Shown piece by piece: positions 10,091 to 20,188 of a stretch of 64,000 nt of DNA (its first letter is position 1; each line of letters starts with the position of its first letter). Source of the DNA: Pseudomonas sp. FP2196 (GTDB lineage Bacteria > Pseudomonadota > Gammaproteobacteria > Pseudomonadales > Pseudomonadaceae); contig NZ_CP117445.1 of assembly GCF_030687715.1 (NCBI RefSeq), forward strand, positions 5,445,501 to 5,509,500, given 5' to 3'. The translations under genes and the position numbers were made by a program. The notes beneath the pieces are model-generated. The model was not told the origin of the DNA. It did no database searches and worked only from the letters and a program-made list of their open reading frames with translations.

Positions 10091-10333
10091 ATGGCCCGCA
10101 AAAAAGCTGCACTGGATTTCGAACAGTCCCTCGCCGACCTGCAAACATTGGTCGAGCGTCTGGAGAACGGTGAATTGTCGCTGGAAGACTCGCTGACCGC
10201 TTTCGAGCAGGGCATCGGGCTGACCCGTGATTGCCAGGCAGCGCTGGCCCAGGCCGAGCAGAAGGTGCAAGTGCTGCTGGAGCGCGATGGCGAACTCGCC
10301 GAGGAACCCTTCGACGCGGAACAGCCAGAATGA
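10091..10333 (+). CDS. xseB: Exodeoxyribonuclease VII small subunit
   Basis: 80 residues, the usual size of XseB. The family core is clear: [27 protein letters not shown] followed by a second helix, here split as FEQSLADLQ at the start and [11 protein letters not shown] in the middle. The small subunits form helical hairpins that bind the XseA large subunit to make exonuclease VII, which degrades single-stranded DNA into oligonucleotides. The stop overlaps the ispA start (ATGA), giving the conserved xseB-ispA-dxs operon. xseA is not in the window. Confidence 0.95.
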   Translation: MARKKAALDFEQSLADLQTLVERLENGELSLEDSLTAFEQGIGLTRDCQAALAQAEQKVQVLLERDGELAEEPFDAEQPE

Positions 10334-11217
10334 TTGCAGCGTATTCGGCGACCAGCCAGGCCCGGGTCAACGCGGCACTGGAAAGCCTGTTCAACGCCCC
10401 GCTGCCGGAGCTGGCGCGTCTCTACGAGGCCATGCGCTACAGCGTGATGAACGGCGGTAAACGCGTGCGTCCGCTGCTGGCCTACGCCGCGTGCGAAGCG
10501 CTCGGTGGCAAGGCCGAACAAGCTAACGGCGCAGCGTGCGCGGTTGAACTGATCCACGCTTATTCGTTGGTTCACGACGATTTGCCGGCGATGGACGACG
10601 ATGATCTGCGTCGTGGCCAGCCGACCACCCACAAAAAATTCGATGAAGCCTGCGCGATCCTCGCTGGTGACGGCTTGCAGAGCCTGGCGTTCAGCGCCTT
10701 GCTTGATCCGCACCTGAGCAATCTCGACGCCGACATCCGTCTGCAAATGGTCACGGCTCTGGCTCAAGCCGCAGGCCCGGCGGGCATGGTCGGTGGTCAG
10801 GCCATCGATCTCGGTTCGGTCGGCCTCAAACTCGATCAGAAAGCCCTCGAACAGATGCACCGGCACAAGACCGGTGCGTTGATCGAAGTCAGCGTCAAAC
10901 TCGGCGCCCTGGCCAGCGGCCGTGCCGAAAAGGATGAACTGAAAGCCCTGCAAACTTATGCACAGGCCATTGGCCTGGCCTTTCAGGTGCAGGACGACAT
11001 TCTCGACGTCGAAAGCGATACCGCAACCCTCGGCAAACGCCAGGGTGCCGACATCGCCCGCGACAAGCCAACCTACCCGGCCCTGCTGGGTCTGGACGCC
11101 GCCAAGGCCTACGCCCTGGAACTGCGCGATCAAGCGCTGCACGCCCTGCGACCGTTTGACGCGGCCGCCGAGCCTTTGCGCGAGCTGGCCCGGTATATCG
11201 TCGATCGGCGCAACTGA
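10330..11217 (+). CDS. ispA: Farnesyl diphosphate synthase (polyprenyl synthetase)
   Basis: 295 residues starting at the ATG that overlaps the xseB stop; an in-frame extension to 10231 is spurious. Both aspartate-rich motifs are present: [10 protein letters not shown] (83-92), and DDILD (222-226) after FQVQ. GGKRVRP near residue 42 is the usual IPP-binding stretch. The enzyme condenses IPP with DMAPP and GPP to farnesyl diphosphate, the precursor of undecaprenyl diphosphate and quinone side chains. It lies directly upstream of dxs, which feeds the same pathway. Confidence 0.96.
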   Translation: MIAAYSATSQARVNAALESLFNAPLPELARLYEAMRYSVMNGGKRVRPLLAYAACEALGGKAEQANGAACAVELIHAYSLVHDDLPAMDDDDLRRGQPTTHKKFDEACAILAGDGLQSLAFSALLDPHLSNLDADIRLQMVTALAQAAGPAGMVGGQAIDLGSVGLKLDQKALEQMHRHKTGALIEVSVKLGALASGRAEKDELKALQTYAQAIGLAFQVQDDILDVESDTATLGKRQGADIARDKPTYPALLGLDAAKAYALELRDQALHALRPFDAAAEPLRELARYIVDRRN

Positions 11218-11308
11218 CGGCGATTCAGCCAAAAAAGACCAACGCGTGGGCAGGGGGCGATGCATCAGGTAAACTGCCGCATCTTTTATACCTATAACGA
11301 TTCGCCTG

Positions 11309-13207
11309 ATGCCCACGACGTTTCATGAGATTCCCCGCAAGCGCCCGACCACGCCCCTGCTCGACCGCGCGAACACGCCGGACGGCCTGCGCCGGTTAGG
11401 CGAAGCCGAGCTGGAAACCCTGGCTGATGAGTTGCGCCTGGAATTGCTCTACACGGTCGGCCAGACCGGTGGGCATTTCGGTGCCGGCCTGGGCGTCATC
11501 GAGCTGACCATCGCGCTGCATTACGTCTTCGACACCCCGGACGACCGGCTGGTGTGGGACGTCGGTCATCAGGCGTATCCGCACAAAATCCTCACCGGAC
11601 GCCGCGAGCGCATGGAATCCCTGCGCCAGAAGGACGGCATCGCCGCCTTCCCGCGTCGTACCGAGAGCGATTACGACACCTTTGGCGTCGGCCACTCCAG
11701 CACGTCGATCAGCGCAGCGCTGGGCATGGCGATTGCCGCCCGCCTGCAGAACAGTGATCGCAAGGCGATTGCCGTGATCGGCGATGGCGCGTTAACCGCA
11801 GGCATGGCCTTCGAGGCGCTGAACCACGCGCCGGAAGTCAACGCCAACATGTTGGTGATCCTCAACGACAACGACATGTCGATCTCGCGCAACGTCGGCG
11901 GTCTGTCGAATTATCTGGCGAAGATCCTTTCCAGCCGCACCTACGCGAGCATGCGTGAAGGCAGCAAGAAAGTCCTGTCGCGCCTGCCCGGCGCCTGGGA
12001 AATCGCCCGTCGCACCGAAGAATACGCAAAAGGCATGTTGGTTCCCGGCACCTTGTTCGAAGAGCTGGGCTGGAACTACATCGGCCCGATCGATGGCCAC
12101 GACCTGCCGACCCTGATCGCCACACTGCGCAACATGCGCGATCTGAAGGGCCCGCAGTTCCTGCACATCGTCACCAAAAAAGGCAAAGGCTTCGCCCCAG
12201 CCGAAGTCGACCCGATCGGTTACCACGCGATCACCAAACTGGAACCTGTCGACGCTCCGGCCGCTGCACCGAAAAAAGCGGGCGGACCGAAGTATTCGGC
12301 GGTGTTCGGCGAATGGCTGTGCGACATGGCTGCATCTGATCCGCGTCTGGTCGGCATCACACCGGCAATGAAAGAAGGCTCGGACCTGGTGGAGTTCAGC
12401 GAACGTTTCCCGCTGCGCTACTTCGATGTGGCGATTGCCGAGCAACACGCGGTGACGTTCGCTGCCGGCATGGCCTGCGAAGGCGCGAAACCGGTGGTGG
12501 CGATCTACTCGACGTTCCTCCAGCGCGGTTACGACCAGCTCGTTCATGACGTAGCGGTACAGAACCTCGACGTGCTGTTCGCCATCGACCGCGCAGGTCT
12601 GGTGGGCGAAGACGGCCCGACCCACGCCGGCAGCTTCGATCTGTCGTACCTGCGCTGCATCCCGGGCATGGTCATCATGACCCCGAGCGATGAAAACGAA
12701 CTGCGCAAAATGCTCACCACCGGTCATCTTTACAACGGCCCGGCGGCGGTGCGTTACCCGCGTGGCACTGGCCCGAACGCAACCATCGAGAAAGACCTCG
12801 AACCGATCGAAATCGGCAAGGGCATCGTCCGTCGTCAGGGCAGCAAAGTCGCCCTGCTGGTGTTCGGTGTGCAACTGGCCGAAGCGCTGAAAGTCGCCGA
12901 TAAGCTGGATGCTACCGTGGTCGACATGCGCTTCGTCAAACCGCTCGATGAAGAGCTGGTACGCGAGATTGCCGCCAGCCACGAGTTGCTGGTCACCATC
13001 GAAGAGAACGCGATCATGGGCGGCGCCGGTGGCGCGGTCAGCGAATTTCTCGCACGCGAGAACATCCTCAAGTCGATGCTGCATCTCGGCTTGCCGGATA
13101 TCTACGTCGAGCACGCCAAGCCTGCACAAATGCTGGCCGAGTGCGGACTGGATGAAGCCGGGATCGAGGCGTCGATTCGCGAGCGTCTGGAATTGCTCAA
13201 CCGCTAA
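11309..13207 (+). CDS. dxs: 1-deoxy-D-xylulose-5-phosphate synthase
   Basis: 632 residues, typical length. The thiamine diphosphate site reads [17 protein letters not shown], then NDNDMSIS; the N-terminal [15 protein letters not shown] and the central [18 protein letters not shown] are diagnostic. It condenses pyruvate and glyceraldehyde 3-phosphate to DXP, the first committed step of the MEP isoprenoid pathway and also a precursor for thiamine and pyridoxal phosphate. It follows ispA by 91 nt and ends the operon before a long palindromic repeat. Confidence 0.98.
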   Translation: MPTTFHEIPRKRPTTPLLDRANTPDGLRRLGEAELETLADELRLELLYTVGQTGGHFGAGLGVIELTIALHYVFDTPDDRLVWDVGHQAYPHKILTGRRERMESLRQKDGIAAFPRRTESDYDTFGVGHSSTSISAALGMAIAARLQNSDRKAIAVIGDGALTAGMAFEALNHAPEVNANMLVILNDNDMSISRNVGGLSNYLAKILSSRTYASMREGSKKVLSRLPGAWEIARRTEEYAKGMLVPGTLFEELGWNYIGPIDGHDLPTLIATLRNMRDLKGPQFLHIVTKKGKGFAPAEVDPIGYHAITKLEPVDAPAAAPKKAGGPKYSAVFGEWLCDMAASDPRLVGITPAMKEGSDLVEFSERFPLRYFDVAIAEQHAVTFAAGMACEGAKPVVAIYSTFLQRGYDQLVHDVAVQNLDVLFAIDRAGLVGEDGPTHAGSFDLSYLRCIPGMVIMTPSDENELRKMLTTGHLYNGPAAVRYPRGTGPNATIEKDLEPIEIGKGIVRRQGSKVALLVFGVQLAEALKVADKLDATVVDMRFVKPLDEELVREIAASHELLVTIEENAIMGGAGGAVSEFLARENILKSMLHLGLPDIYVEHAKPAQMLAECGLDEAGIEASIRERLELLNR

Positions 13208-13226
13208 ATCGCTAAACTCATCATCC

Positions 13227-13318
13227 CTGTGGGAGCGGGCATGCCCGCGAAGAGGCCGGTACATCCAACATCTGTGTTGATTGTGCCGACGCTTTCGCGG
13301 GCATGCCCGCTCCCACAG
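13227..13318. repeat. Paired extragenic palindrome (GGGAGCGGGCATGCCCGC family)
   Basis: Two inverted copies: CTGTGGGAGCGGGCATGCCC at the left, its complement at the right, about 40 nt of variable centre between. Each arm contains its own small palindrome (GCGGGCATGCCCGC). Located between dxs and the BtuB-like gene. Related copies with altered core sequence occur at 32704-32773, 41349-41413, 43482-43577 and 49951-49984. Confidence 0.8.
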
Positions 13319-13371
13319 TGTTTTGTGGAAACCTCAAAATTGTGCCCGCATCACGTAACAACGGATCACCG

Positions 13372-15258
13372 ATGAACCTCCCTCGCCTCGCCCTGCCTTT
13401 CCTTCTGCTGCCGACCGCCAGCACCTTCGCCGACACCTTCGAACGCGATCAGGCCCTGAAACTGCCAGACACCCTGATCAGCGCCAACCGCCAGGTCGAA
13501 GCACGCAACGACAGCAGCGCCGCCAACACCGTGTTCACCCGCGAAGACATCGACCGCCTGCAACCGAGCGACGTGCCGGACCTGCTGCGTCGCGTACCGG
13601 GCGTACAAGTGGCGCAGGCTGGTGGGCGTGGCAGTCTGCCGGGGGTTTACATTCGCGGCACACAATCAGCACAGAGTCTGGTATTGGTCGATGGCCAGCG
13701 CATCGGCAGTTCAACCTCCGGCGACAGCAATCTGCAGCACCTGAACATTGAACAGATCGAACGCGTAGAAGTGCTGCGCGGCTCGCGCTCGGTGATTTAC
13801 GGCAGCGATGCGATTGGCGGGGTGATTCAGATCTTCACCCGGCGCGGCAGTGAACAAGGTTTGCAGCCACGTCTGCACGTCGGCGTCGGCAGCAACCAGA
13901 CTTGGGAACGTAGTCTCGGCTTGTCCGGCGGCGATGACAAAACCCGCTTCAACCTCGGCGCCAGCCTCGATGAAACCGCTGGCCTCGACCGTACCCATGA
14001 GTCGTATCCAAGCGACGGCGATCATGACGCCTACCGCAACAAGTCCGTCAGCCTGAGCCTCAGCCATGCGCTGACCGATGACATCGAAGTCGGCGCCAAT
14101 CTGCTGGATAACCGCGGCAAGAGCGAGTTCGACAATCCGTTCGGGCGCTTCGACATGACCACTTTCGAGTCGCTACAGCAGCAGCCGTACAGCGATTTCA
14201 ACGTCAGCAGCATCAGCAGTTACGTCGATGCTCGGGTCAACGACCTCTGGAAAACCCGCGTCGAATTTGGCCACAGCGAAAACCGCGAGAAGACCCTCGA
14301 CAAGCTCAGCGACGAGCGCACGGTGTTCAACACCTACCGCGACTCGGTGAACTGGCAGAACGACTTGACCCTGAATGCGCGCAACAGCCTGATCCTCGGC
14401 GGCGATTGGTATGAAGACCGAGTCAACAGCAGCACCGCGTTCGACGAGGACAGCCGCTGGAACCGCGCGGCGTTTATCCAGCATCGCTATCAGGCCGACA
14501 ACTTCTCCACGGAACTGGGTCTGCGCCATGATGAAAACCAGCAGTTCGGCAGCCAGAACACCTGGAGTGGCACGTTCACCCTGCCGCTGAACCCGGACAA
14601 TGACTTGCTGTTGAGTTACAGCGAGGGCTTCCGCGCACCGACCTTCAATGACCTGTACTACCCGGACTTCAGCAACCCGAACCTGAAACCGGAAACCTCC
14701 AAGAGCTACGAACTGCAATGGCGCAGCCAGTTGAGCGACAGCGCTCGACTGGAAGCTTCGCTGTACCGCACCGATCTGGAAGACGCGATCATCTTTGGCA
14801 GCAACTCGCGGCCGGAGAACGTGGCCTCCGCGCGGATCAATGGTTTTGAAGCAGCGCTGAAGCAGGAGCTGTTTGGCTGGCAGAGCAACCTAGGCGTGTC
14901 GATCATCGACCCGCGCGACCGTGACACCGGCCACACCTTGGCGCGACGGGCCCGGCGCACGGCCAGTTGGGATCTGGATCGACAGTTCGACCGACTGGGC
15001 GTGGGCGCCAGTTGGCAACTGGTCAGCGGCAGTTACGACGACTTGAACAACACTCAGCCACTGGGTGGCTACGGCACGCTCGGCTTGCGCAGCAGTTGGG
15101 CGCTGAACCGTGAGATCAAGCTCGACCTAAAGGTGGATAACTTGCTGGACAAAGGTTACAGCCGTGCGAACTACAGTTACGACGGCAACCAGTATGGCTA
15201 TCGAGAGGAAGGCCGGGCTTGGGTGTTTGGGGTGACCTGGACGCCTGAACTGCGCTGA
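13372..15258 (+). CDS. btuB: TonB-dependent receptor, BtuB-like (cobalamin)
   Basis: 628 residues from the ATG behind GGATCACCG; an upstream in-frame ATG at 13303 lies in the repeat and is unlikely. There is a signal peptide ending in TFA, a TonB-box-like PDTLISA, a plug domain with VLVDGQRIGSS and IERVEVLRGSRSVIYGSDAIGGVIQI, and a barrel ending in a C-terminal aromatic strand (WVFGVTWTPELR). This is the BtuB/CirA pattern. A BtuF-like binding protein is encoded convergently next door, which supports cobalamin or a related corrinoid as substrate. I see no cobalamin riboswitch upstream. Confidence 0.85.
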   Translation: MNLPRLALPFLLLPTASTFADTFERDQALKLPDTLISANRQVEARNDSSAANTVFTREDIDRLQPSDVPDLLRRVPGVQVAQAGGRGSLPGVYIRGTQSAQSLVLVDGQRIGSSTSGDSNLQHLNIEQIERVEVLRGSRSVIYGSDAIGGVIQIFTRRGSEQGLQPRLHVGVGSNQTWERSLGLSGGDDKTRFNLGASLDETAGLDRTHESYPSDGDHDAYRNKSVSLSLSHALTDDIEVGANLLDNRGKSEFDNPFGRFDMTTFESLQQQPYSDFNVSSISSYVDARVNDLWKTRVEFGHSENREKTLDKLSDERTVFNTYRDSVNWQNDLTLNARNSLILGGDWYEDRVNSSTAFDEDSRWNRAAFIQHRYQADNFSTELGLRHDENQQFGSQNTWSGTFTLPLNPDNDLLLSYSEGFRAPTFNDLYYPDFSNPNLKPETSKSYELQWRSQLSDSARLEASLYRTDLEDAIIFGSNSRPENVASARINGFEAALKQELFGWQSNLGVSIIDPRDRDTGHTLARRARRTASWDLDRQFDRLGVGASWQLVSGSYDDLNNTQPLGGYGTLGLRSSWALNREIKLDLKVDNLLDKGYSRANYSYDGNQYGYREEGRAWVFGVTWTPELR

Positions 15259-15264
15259 AATCCT

Positions 15265-15344
15265 CTGTAGGAGCTGCCGCAGGCTGCGATCTTTTGATCT
15301 AAAAATCAAAGTCAAAAGATCGCAGCCTGCGGCAGCTCCTACAG
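15265..15344. repeat. REPIN-like 80-bp palindrome (TGTAGGAGCTGCCG family)
   Basis: Left arm CTGTAGGAGCTGCCGCAGGC through GATC, right arm its complement ending CTACAG. It sits exactly between the convergent btuB and btuF stops and may serve as a bidirectional terminator. Same family at 17315-17409, 25515-25618, 26538-26680, 30047-30135 and 46773-46852. Confidence 0.85.
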
Positions 15345-15347
15345 GGA

Positions 15348-16148
15348 TTATTTGTCTGGTGCGATCACTTGGCAGAGCTTGGCGGTGGCGTCGATCATTT
15401 GGCCGCTCGGCCGTTCGAGGCCTTTATCGGTGACCAACAGGAGTTTCCCCTGCCTCACCGCTGCCACCTGCGGCCAAGCCTTCCACGCCTCAAGCTGCGC
15501 CTGATCACCCGCGAGAATCACCTCTGGATCACGCTGCAGCACTGCTTCGGTACTCACCTGCGGTGCCGGCAGGCTCAGGTCGCCAAAGACATTGCGCGCA
15601 CCGCACACTTCCAGCGCATCGCTAATGATCTGCCCGCCACCGACGGTGTACAGAGGGTTGTCCCAGACCTGATAGAACACTTTCAGCGGCACGTCCCGAC
15701 GATAGCGCTGACGCAGATCTCCCAACTTATTGCGAAGATCCGCAGCCAGTTTCATCCCGCGCTCGGGCCGGCCCAGTTGAGAAGAAATGGCTTCAATCTG
15801 TCCTGAAAGCTGTTCCAGGCTGTGGGGTTCGGCGACATAAGTGGGAATGTTGAGCCGTTTGAGCTGATCACGCTGGGCCGGTCCGACGCTGCCGGGCCAA
15901 AGCAATAACAGATCAGGCTTGAGGCTGAGCAAACGCTCCATGTCGAGTTGGCCGTAGCGACCCACCGAGGGAACATTCGCAATCGCGGCAGGCCGCTCGC
16001 CGGCATCCAGCACACCGATCAGCAGATCGGCAGAGTCCAGCTCAACGACGATTTCAGAAAGAGAAGGCGCAAGGCTGACCACACGCAGGGCAGGCAGCAC
16101 CGGCCCGCTGACGGCCAGCAGCAGAACCGCCAGCCAGAGACGGCGCAT
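15348..16148 (-). CDS. btuF: Cobalamin ABC transporter substrate-binding protein, BtuF-like
   Basis: 266 residues with a signal peptide. The start overlaps the stop of the next gene by one base (TGATG); in-frame extension to 16262 is spurious. The family pattern is clear: RVVSLAPSLSEIVVELD, VGRYGQLDMERLLSLKPDLLL, and late VSTEAVLQRDPEVIL. It should deliver corrinoids taken up by the neighbouring BtuB-like receptor to an inner-membrane BtuCD transporter, which is not encoded here. A siderophore-binding role is the alternative; the context favours cobalamin. Confidence 0.82.
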   Translation of the reverse strand: MRRLWLAVLLLAVSGPVLPALRVVSLAPSLSEIVVELDSADLLIGVLDAGERPAAIANVPSVGRYGQLDMERLLSLKPDLLLLWPGSVGPAQRDQLKRLNIPTYVAEPHSLEQLSGQIEAISSQLGRPERGMKLAADLRNKLGDLRQRYRRDVPLKVFYQVWDNPLYTVGGGQIISDALEVCGARNVFGDLSLPAPQVSTEAVLQRDPEVILAGDQAQLEAWKAWPQVAAVRQGKLLLVTDKGLERPSGQMIDATAKLCQVIAPDK

Positions 16149-16567
16149 CAGCCGAGTTGACGCGGAATGCGGTAGAGGTAGAACAGCACCGCCGTGGACA
16201 ATGCCAGCAGCATCAGCGGCACCGCCTCCAGGCCGACGAAGACCGCCAATGCGCCGATCCATGCGGGCAGTGCCGCCACAAGAAACGCTGCACGACGGCG
16301 GGCAGCGAGGGCAATCCAGGCTGCCGGTTCATCCGGAGTATCCAGGGCTTTTTGCGTGGCGATCAGCGCATGTTTGTAGCGGCCGAAAAATTTCAGGCTG
16401 ACAAACATTGAGGCGACACCGGCGATAAAGAACGGCATCGCCAGCACTGGCAGGATAGCCTCGCTTTGACCGAACACGGCGTTGAGCACGAACAACGGCA
16501 CCAGCGCCAGCGTCAGGTATTTCCACCAGTCGACGCTGAGGCGACGGCGCACCTGACCGCGAGTCAC
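16148..16567 (-). CDS. Small inner-membrane protein of unknown function
   Basis: 139 residues with about four hydrophobic segments arranged as two pairs: 19-33 and 38-58, then 90-108 and 112-132. The start overlaps the ribA stop (ATGA) and its stop overlaps the btuF start (TGATG), so ribA, this gene and btuF are translationally coupled. I do not recognise a functional domain. Tight coupling to btuF might hint at a role near corrinoid uptake, but that is speculative. Confidence 0.75.
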   Translation of the reverse strand: MTRGQVRRRLSVDWWKYLTLALVPLFVLNAVFGQSEAILPVLAMPFFIAGVASMFVSLKFFGRYKHALIATQKALDTPDEPAAWIALAARRRAAFLVAALPAWIGALAVFVGLEAVPLMLLALSTAVLFYLYRIPRQLG

Positions 16568-17181
16568 GCCCGGTCTACCTCGCCCTGATGCTCATTGCCC
16601 ATCATGTGGTCGAGTTTGCTGGCCTTGGTCGCCAGGTACAGTTTGTTGTGCGGGTTGTGGCCGGTGTGCAGCGGCACACGCTCGGCGACGACGATCCCCA
16701 TGTCGGTCAATGCTTTGACCTTGCGTGGGTTGTTGGTCATCAGACGCAGGGATTTCACGCCCAGGTGTTCGAGCATCGGCAGGCACATGGCGTAGTCGCG
16801 CTGGTCGGCGGCAAAGCCCAGACGTTCGTTGGCTTCAACGGTGTCGGCGCCGCCGTCCTGCAATTCGTAGGCACGGATCTTGTTCAGCAGGCCGATGCCA
16901 CGACCTTCCTGGCGCAGGTACAGCAACACGCCGCGACCTTCGCGAGCGATGGCTTTGAGCGCGCCTTCAAGTTGCGAGCCGCAGTCGCAACGTTGGCTGA
17001 ACAAGGCGTCACCCGTGAGGCATTCGGAGTGCAAGCGGCCGAGTACCGGGGCACCGTCGGCAAAATCACCCAGACTCAGCACGACGTGCTCGCGGCCGGT
17101 GGCTTCATCGAGAAAACCGTGCATGGTGAATTGCGCAAAAGGCGTTGGCAGCTTGGAAGCGGCGACAAAAACGACAGGCAC
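16564..17181 (-). CDS. ribA: GTP cyclohydrolase II
   Basis: 205 residues. The zinc-binding cysteines are all present (C54, C65, C67 in [19 protein letters not shown]), as are [10 protein letters not shown] and NNPRK. It opens GTP to the pyrimidine precursor of riboflavin, releasing formate and pyrophosphate. This intact copy explains why the C-terminal cyclohydrolase domain of RibBA (20847-21938) can be degenerate. It is first in a minus-strand group with a membrane protein and btuF, and is separated from the other rib genes by about 3.6 kb. Confidence 0.97.
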   Translation of the reverse strand: MPVVFVAASKLPTPFAQFTMHGFLDEATGREHVVLSLGDFADGAPVLGRLHSECLTGDALFSQRCDCGSQLEGALKAIAREGRGVLLYLRQEGRGIGLLNKIRAYELQDGGADTVEANERLGFAADQRDYAMCLPMLEHLGVKSLRLMTNNPRKVKALTDMGIVVAERVPLHTGHNPHNKLYLATKASKLDHMMGNEHQGEVDRA

Positions 17182-17314
17182 CGGTGTGCTCCTGATCTAA
17201 AAAAGTCTGAAGATTCGCTGGGCGGCATTGTAACAGCAGGTTCCTACAGACGCTTAGGCTGAATTATCGGGCATAACGATCAAAAAGTTTGATGACTCCG
17301 GACAACATGGACAG

Positions 17315-17409
17315 CTGTAGGAGCTGTCGAGTGAAACGAGGCTGCGATCTTCTGATCCTGATTTTTAAGATCAAGGTCAAAAGATCGCAGCGTGCCGCAG
17401 CGCCTACAG
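17315..17409. repeat. REPIN-like palindrome (TGTAGGAGCTG family, divergent arms)
   Basis: The left arm reads GTAGGAGCTGTCGAGTGAAA, a variant also seen (inverted) in the right arm at 30047-30135. The right arm carries a GTGCCGCAGCGCCTACAG variant also seen at 26538-26572. So the two arms belong to different subtypes. It lies between ribA and the binding-protein gene. Confidence 0.8.
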
Positions 17410-17419
17410 GGGTTTCGCG

Positions 17420-18172
17420 TCAGGGCGAACCAAACGGATACGGCTGCTTCCAGCGCGCGAAGATCGGTTTCAGCTCACCGCTCTTCACCAACTGCGTCAT
17501 GCGCTGGTCAAACAGCGCCATCAACGTGCGCGCCTGCGGCGTATTGGCGAAGCACAGGTAAAGCGGCAGTTCGGCGATATGCGTCGTACGGAACTGCGAC
17601 GGATCCCTGGCCCGGCTGAGCACATAGTCGATCTCAGTCAACGCGTCGATGTAGTAGTCGGCGCGGTTGCGGGTCAGCATCGACAGGATGCCGGTGCGGC
17701 GGATGACTTCGTTATAGCTGCGCACATTGGGCAGATAGTTCTGATAGTCGTAGCCGCGCACCCACGCGAGTCGATAGCTGCCAAGGGTTTCCGGCGTCGG
17801 CGCCGGGTTACTGGCAAGACCCAACGCGTAAACGTGGTCGGTGTCGAAATTCCAGCGCGGATAAAGCAGGTCGCTGAACTCTTGATGATAAGAGCCGACA
17901 CAGGCATCGACCTCGCCACGCTGGGCCAGGCCCACTGAGCGTGTGTACGGCTCGGTGCGAATATCCAGTTTCACCCCGGCCGGTTCGAATACCTTGCGTA
18001 ACACGTCCCAGCCCAGGCCATGACCGTCGGCGGCGGTGTAGTCTTCCCAGTCTTCACTGGCCAGATGGATGACCGAGGGTGCCGGCGGGGCTTCCTGCGC
18101 ACTGGCCACAGTGCTCAGCAAGGCAAAAACCAACAGCGCCAACCAGCGTCCCGCCATCCTTAGTTTCCTCAC
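17420..18172 (-). CDS. Periplasmic solute-binding protein, family 3-like
   Basis: 250 residues with a signal peptide ending in SAQ. The fold of family 3 (amino-acid type) binding proteins is suggested by VIHLASEDWEDYTAADGHG near the N-terminus, GLGWDVLRKVFEPAGVKL, then AQRGEVDACVGSY and a late LVKSGELKPIFARW. No transporter genes lie next to it, so it is an orphan; many such proteins in pseudomonads are stand-alone or feed sensors. It ends just before a palindromic repeat and is 22 nt downstream of pgpA, so it may be transcribed with pgpA and thiL. The ligand cannot be told from the sequence. Confidence 0.8.
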   Translation of the reverse strand: MRKLRMAGRWLALLVFALLSTVASAQEAPPAPSVIHLASEDWEDYTAADGHGLGWDVLRKVFEPAGVKLDIRTEPYTRSVGLAQRGEVDACVGSYHQEFSDLLYPRWNFDTDHVYALGLASNPAPTPETLGSYRLAWVRGYDYQNYLPNVRSYNEVIRRTGILSMLTRNRADYYIDALTEIDYVLSRARDPSQFRTTHIAELPLYLCFANTPQARTLMALFDQRMTQLVKSGELKPIFARWKQPYPFGSP

Positions 18173-18194
18173 TTACCGCCCGCACCATGAAAGA

Positions 18195-18698
18195 TCAGGC
18201 GAAAATCCACACCAGTCCCTGCATCGCCAGCCAGGCGAACACACCGGCCAGCACATCGTCGAGCATGATGCCGACGCCGCCGTGGACATGCCGGTCGATC
18301 CAGCGAATCGGCCACGGCTTGAGAATGTCGAAGAAGCGAAACACCAGAAAACCCGCGAGCAACCAGTACCAGCCTTCCGGCACCAGCCACAGGGTGATCC
18401 ACATCCCGACCATTTCGTCCCAGACGATGCCTTCGTGGTCGTGCACCCGCAGATCGTCGGCCACTTTGCCGCACAGCCAGAAGCCGAACAGCATGGTGAT
18501 CCCGAGCATCAGCCAGTAACCCCAGTCAGGCAGCATCTGCCACAACGGGATAAAGGGTAGCGCAACTAACGAGCCCCACGTGCCCGGCGCCTTGGGCAAG
18601 GTGCCCGAACCGAAGCCGAAGGCGAGGAAATGCCAGGGATTGCGCCAGACAGACGGCGGAACGAATTCGGCCGGAACCTGTTTCGGGTGATCTGTCAC
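18195..18698 (-). CDS. pgpA: Phosphatidylglycerophosphatase A
   Basis: 167 residues. PgpA signatures: FGSGTLPKAPGTWGSL near residue 30, WDEMVGMW in the middle and a C-terminal FDILKPWPIRWIDRHVHGG followed by a membrane helix. The enzyme dephosphorylates phosphatidylglycerophosphate to phosphatidylglycerol in the inner membrane. The start overlaps the thiL stop (ATGA), the usual nusB-thiL-pgpA arrangement. Confidence 0.95.
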   Translation of the reverse strand: MTDHPKQVPAEFVPPSVWRNPWHFLAFGFGSGTLPKAPGTWGSLVALPFIPLWQMLPDWGYWLMLGITMLFGFWLCGKVADDLRVHDHEGIVWDEMVGMWITLWLVPEGWYWLLAGFLVFRFFDILKPWPIRWIDRHVHGGVGIMLDDVLAGVFAWLAMQGLVWIFA

Positions 18699-19660
18699 GG
18701 TGTCTCCTGAAAATGTTGATAGCCCCGGATTTGCGGGGTGATGTCATGCCCTTCGCGATCCAGCAGGACCACGCCCTGCCCTTCGGCTACGCGACCGACC
18801 ACATGGATAGGCCAGCCATTGGCCAGCAGTGCCGGCAACTCGACGGACGGTAGCGTGAAGGCCAACACGTAATCATCGCCACCACTGAGCGCTGCACGCT
18901 CGGCGCCACGCTGGCCGAGAAACGCCACTAAAGCATCCGACAACGGCACGCGCTCGCGTTCAATCTCAAGCCGCACCTTCGACGCCAGGGCGATGTGGCC
19001 GCAATCGGCGAGCAGGCCATCGGAGATGTCCAGCGCTGACGTGGCTTTGCCGCGCAACGCCTGACCGAGGGCCAGTTGCGGTTGTGGCGACCAATAGTGA
19101 TCGAGCAGCGGTTGGGCGATGTCCGGCGTGGCGTCGCGCTGGCCCAATACCAGCGGCAACGCACCGGCTGCATTGCCCAGTTCACCGCCGACACACAGCA
19201 AGTCACCCGGCTGCGCGCCGCTACGGGTCAAGGATTGCCCCGCCGGGACGCGACCGAACACGGTGACGGTCAAGCTCAGCGGCCCGCGCGTGGTATCACC
19301 ACCGACCAACGCCACGCCGCAGCTCTGCGCCTTACGGTTCAAACCACGGGCATAGGCTTGCAGCCAATCGGCGGTCACCGTGGGCACAGTCAGGGCAAGG
19401 GTAAAGGCAACGGGCGTGGCGCCCATGGCGGCCAGATCGCTGACCGCAACGGCCAGCGAGCGCTGACCGAGCAGAAACGGATCGCAGGGGTCGGCGAAAT
19501 GCACGCCGGCCACCAGCGTATCGGTGGAAATCGCCAGCTGTTCCCCGGGGGGAACCGCCAGCAAGGCGCAGTCGTCGCCGATCCCCAACGCAACGCCTTC
19601 GCCGCCCTGCGCACAGGGCGAGGCGGAGAAGAAATTGCGGATCAGCTCAAACTCGCCCAT
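18695..19660 (-). CDS. thiL: Thiamine-monophosphate kinase
   Basis: 321 residues. The AIR-synthase-like ThiL fold is shown by GIGDDCALLAVPPG, VAVSDLAAMGATPVAFTLAL, LVGGDTTRGPLSLTVTV and SALDISDGLLADCGHIA. It phosphorylates thiamine monophosphate to the active cofactor, which Dxs in this window requires. It follows nusB by 27 nt and overlaps pgpA. Confidence 0.96.
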   Translation of the reverse strand: MGEFELIRNFFSASPCAQGGEGVALGIGDDCALLAVPPGEQLAISTDTLVAGVHFADPCDPFLLGQRSLAVAVSDLAAMGATPVAFTLALTVPTVTADWLQAYARGLNRKAQSCGVALVGGDTTRGPLSLTVTVFGRVPAGQSLTRSGAQPGDLLCVGGELGNAAGALPLVLGQRDATPDIAQPLLDHYWSPQPQLALGQALRGKATSALDISDGLLADCGHIALASKVRLEIERERVPLSDALVAFLGQRGAERAALSGGDDYVLAFTLPSVELPALLANGWPIHVVGRVAEGQGVVLLDREGHDITPQIRGYQHFQETP

Positions 19661-19687
19661 GGCTGAGAAAAAGTATTCAAGCGCCGA

Positions 19688-20188
19688 TCAGCGCTTGAAT
19701 GCCTTCACTTCAGCTTCACGCAGGCGCGGGGCCAGTTTGTCGAGTACGCCGTTGACGAACTTGTGGCCGTCGGTCGAACCGAAGACTTTCGCCAGTTCGA
19801 TACCTTCGTTGATCACAACGCGGTACGGCACGTCGACGCGCTTGAGCAGTTCCCAGGTGGACAGGCGCAGAACCGCCAGTTCAACCGGGTCCAGCTCTTC
19901 GATAGCCAAATCCAGGCAAGGCGTGAGCGCGGTGTCGATTTCGGTCTTGAACTGCGGAACCCCGTGGAGGATCTCGCGGAAGTAAGCGCCGTCGACATCG
20001 GTGAAATCGTTATCGACCCGGAATTGCGCTTCGATCTCGTTCAGCGATTGCTTGGCCATGTGCCACTGGTACAGCGCTTGAGTCGCAAGCTGACGGGCTT
20101 CGCGACGCTTGACGCTTTTCGAGGGCTTGCCGGCATCCGCTGGTTTCGGATCGCGCGGGTTGAAACGATCGCTTTCGTCGCTAATCAC
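19688..20188 (-). CDS. nusB: Transcription antitermination factor NusB
   Basis: 166 residues, slightly longer than E. coli NusB because of a basic N-terminal extension (residues 1-25). Core motifs: [18 protein letters not shown], and [21 protein letters not shown] near the C-terminus. NusB pairs with NusE (S10) at boxA in ribosomal RNA transcripts. The start overlaps the ribH stop (ATGA). Confidence 0.97.
   Translation of the reverse strand: MISDESDRFNPRDPKPADAGKPSKSVKRREARQLATQALYQWHMAKQSLNEIEAQFRVDNDFTDVDGAYFREILHGVPQFKTEIDTALTPCLDLAIEELDPVELAVLRLSTWELLKRVDVPYRVVINEGIELAKVFGSTDGHKFVNGVLDKLAPRLREAEVKAFKR

Noticed and set aside
13227-13318. CRISPR-like array or insertion-sequence end
   Set aside because: Only two inverted arms with a short variable centre, no regularly spaced direct repeats, no transposase; it fits the dispersed extragenic palindromes.
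13208-13371. Cobalamin riboswitch expected before btuB
   Set aside because: Most of the gap is a palindromic repeat, and only about 50 nt remain before the start; no B12-box-like sequence is visible.
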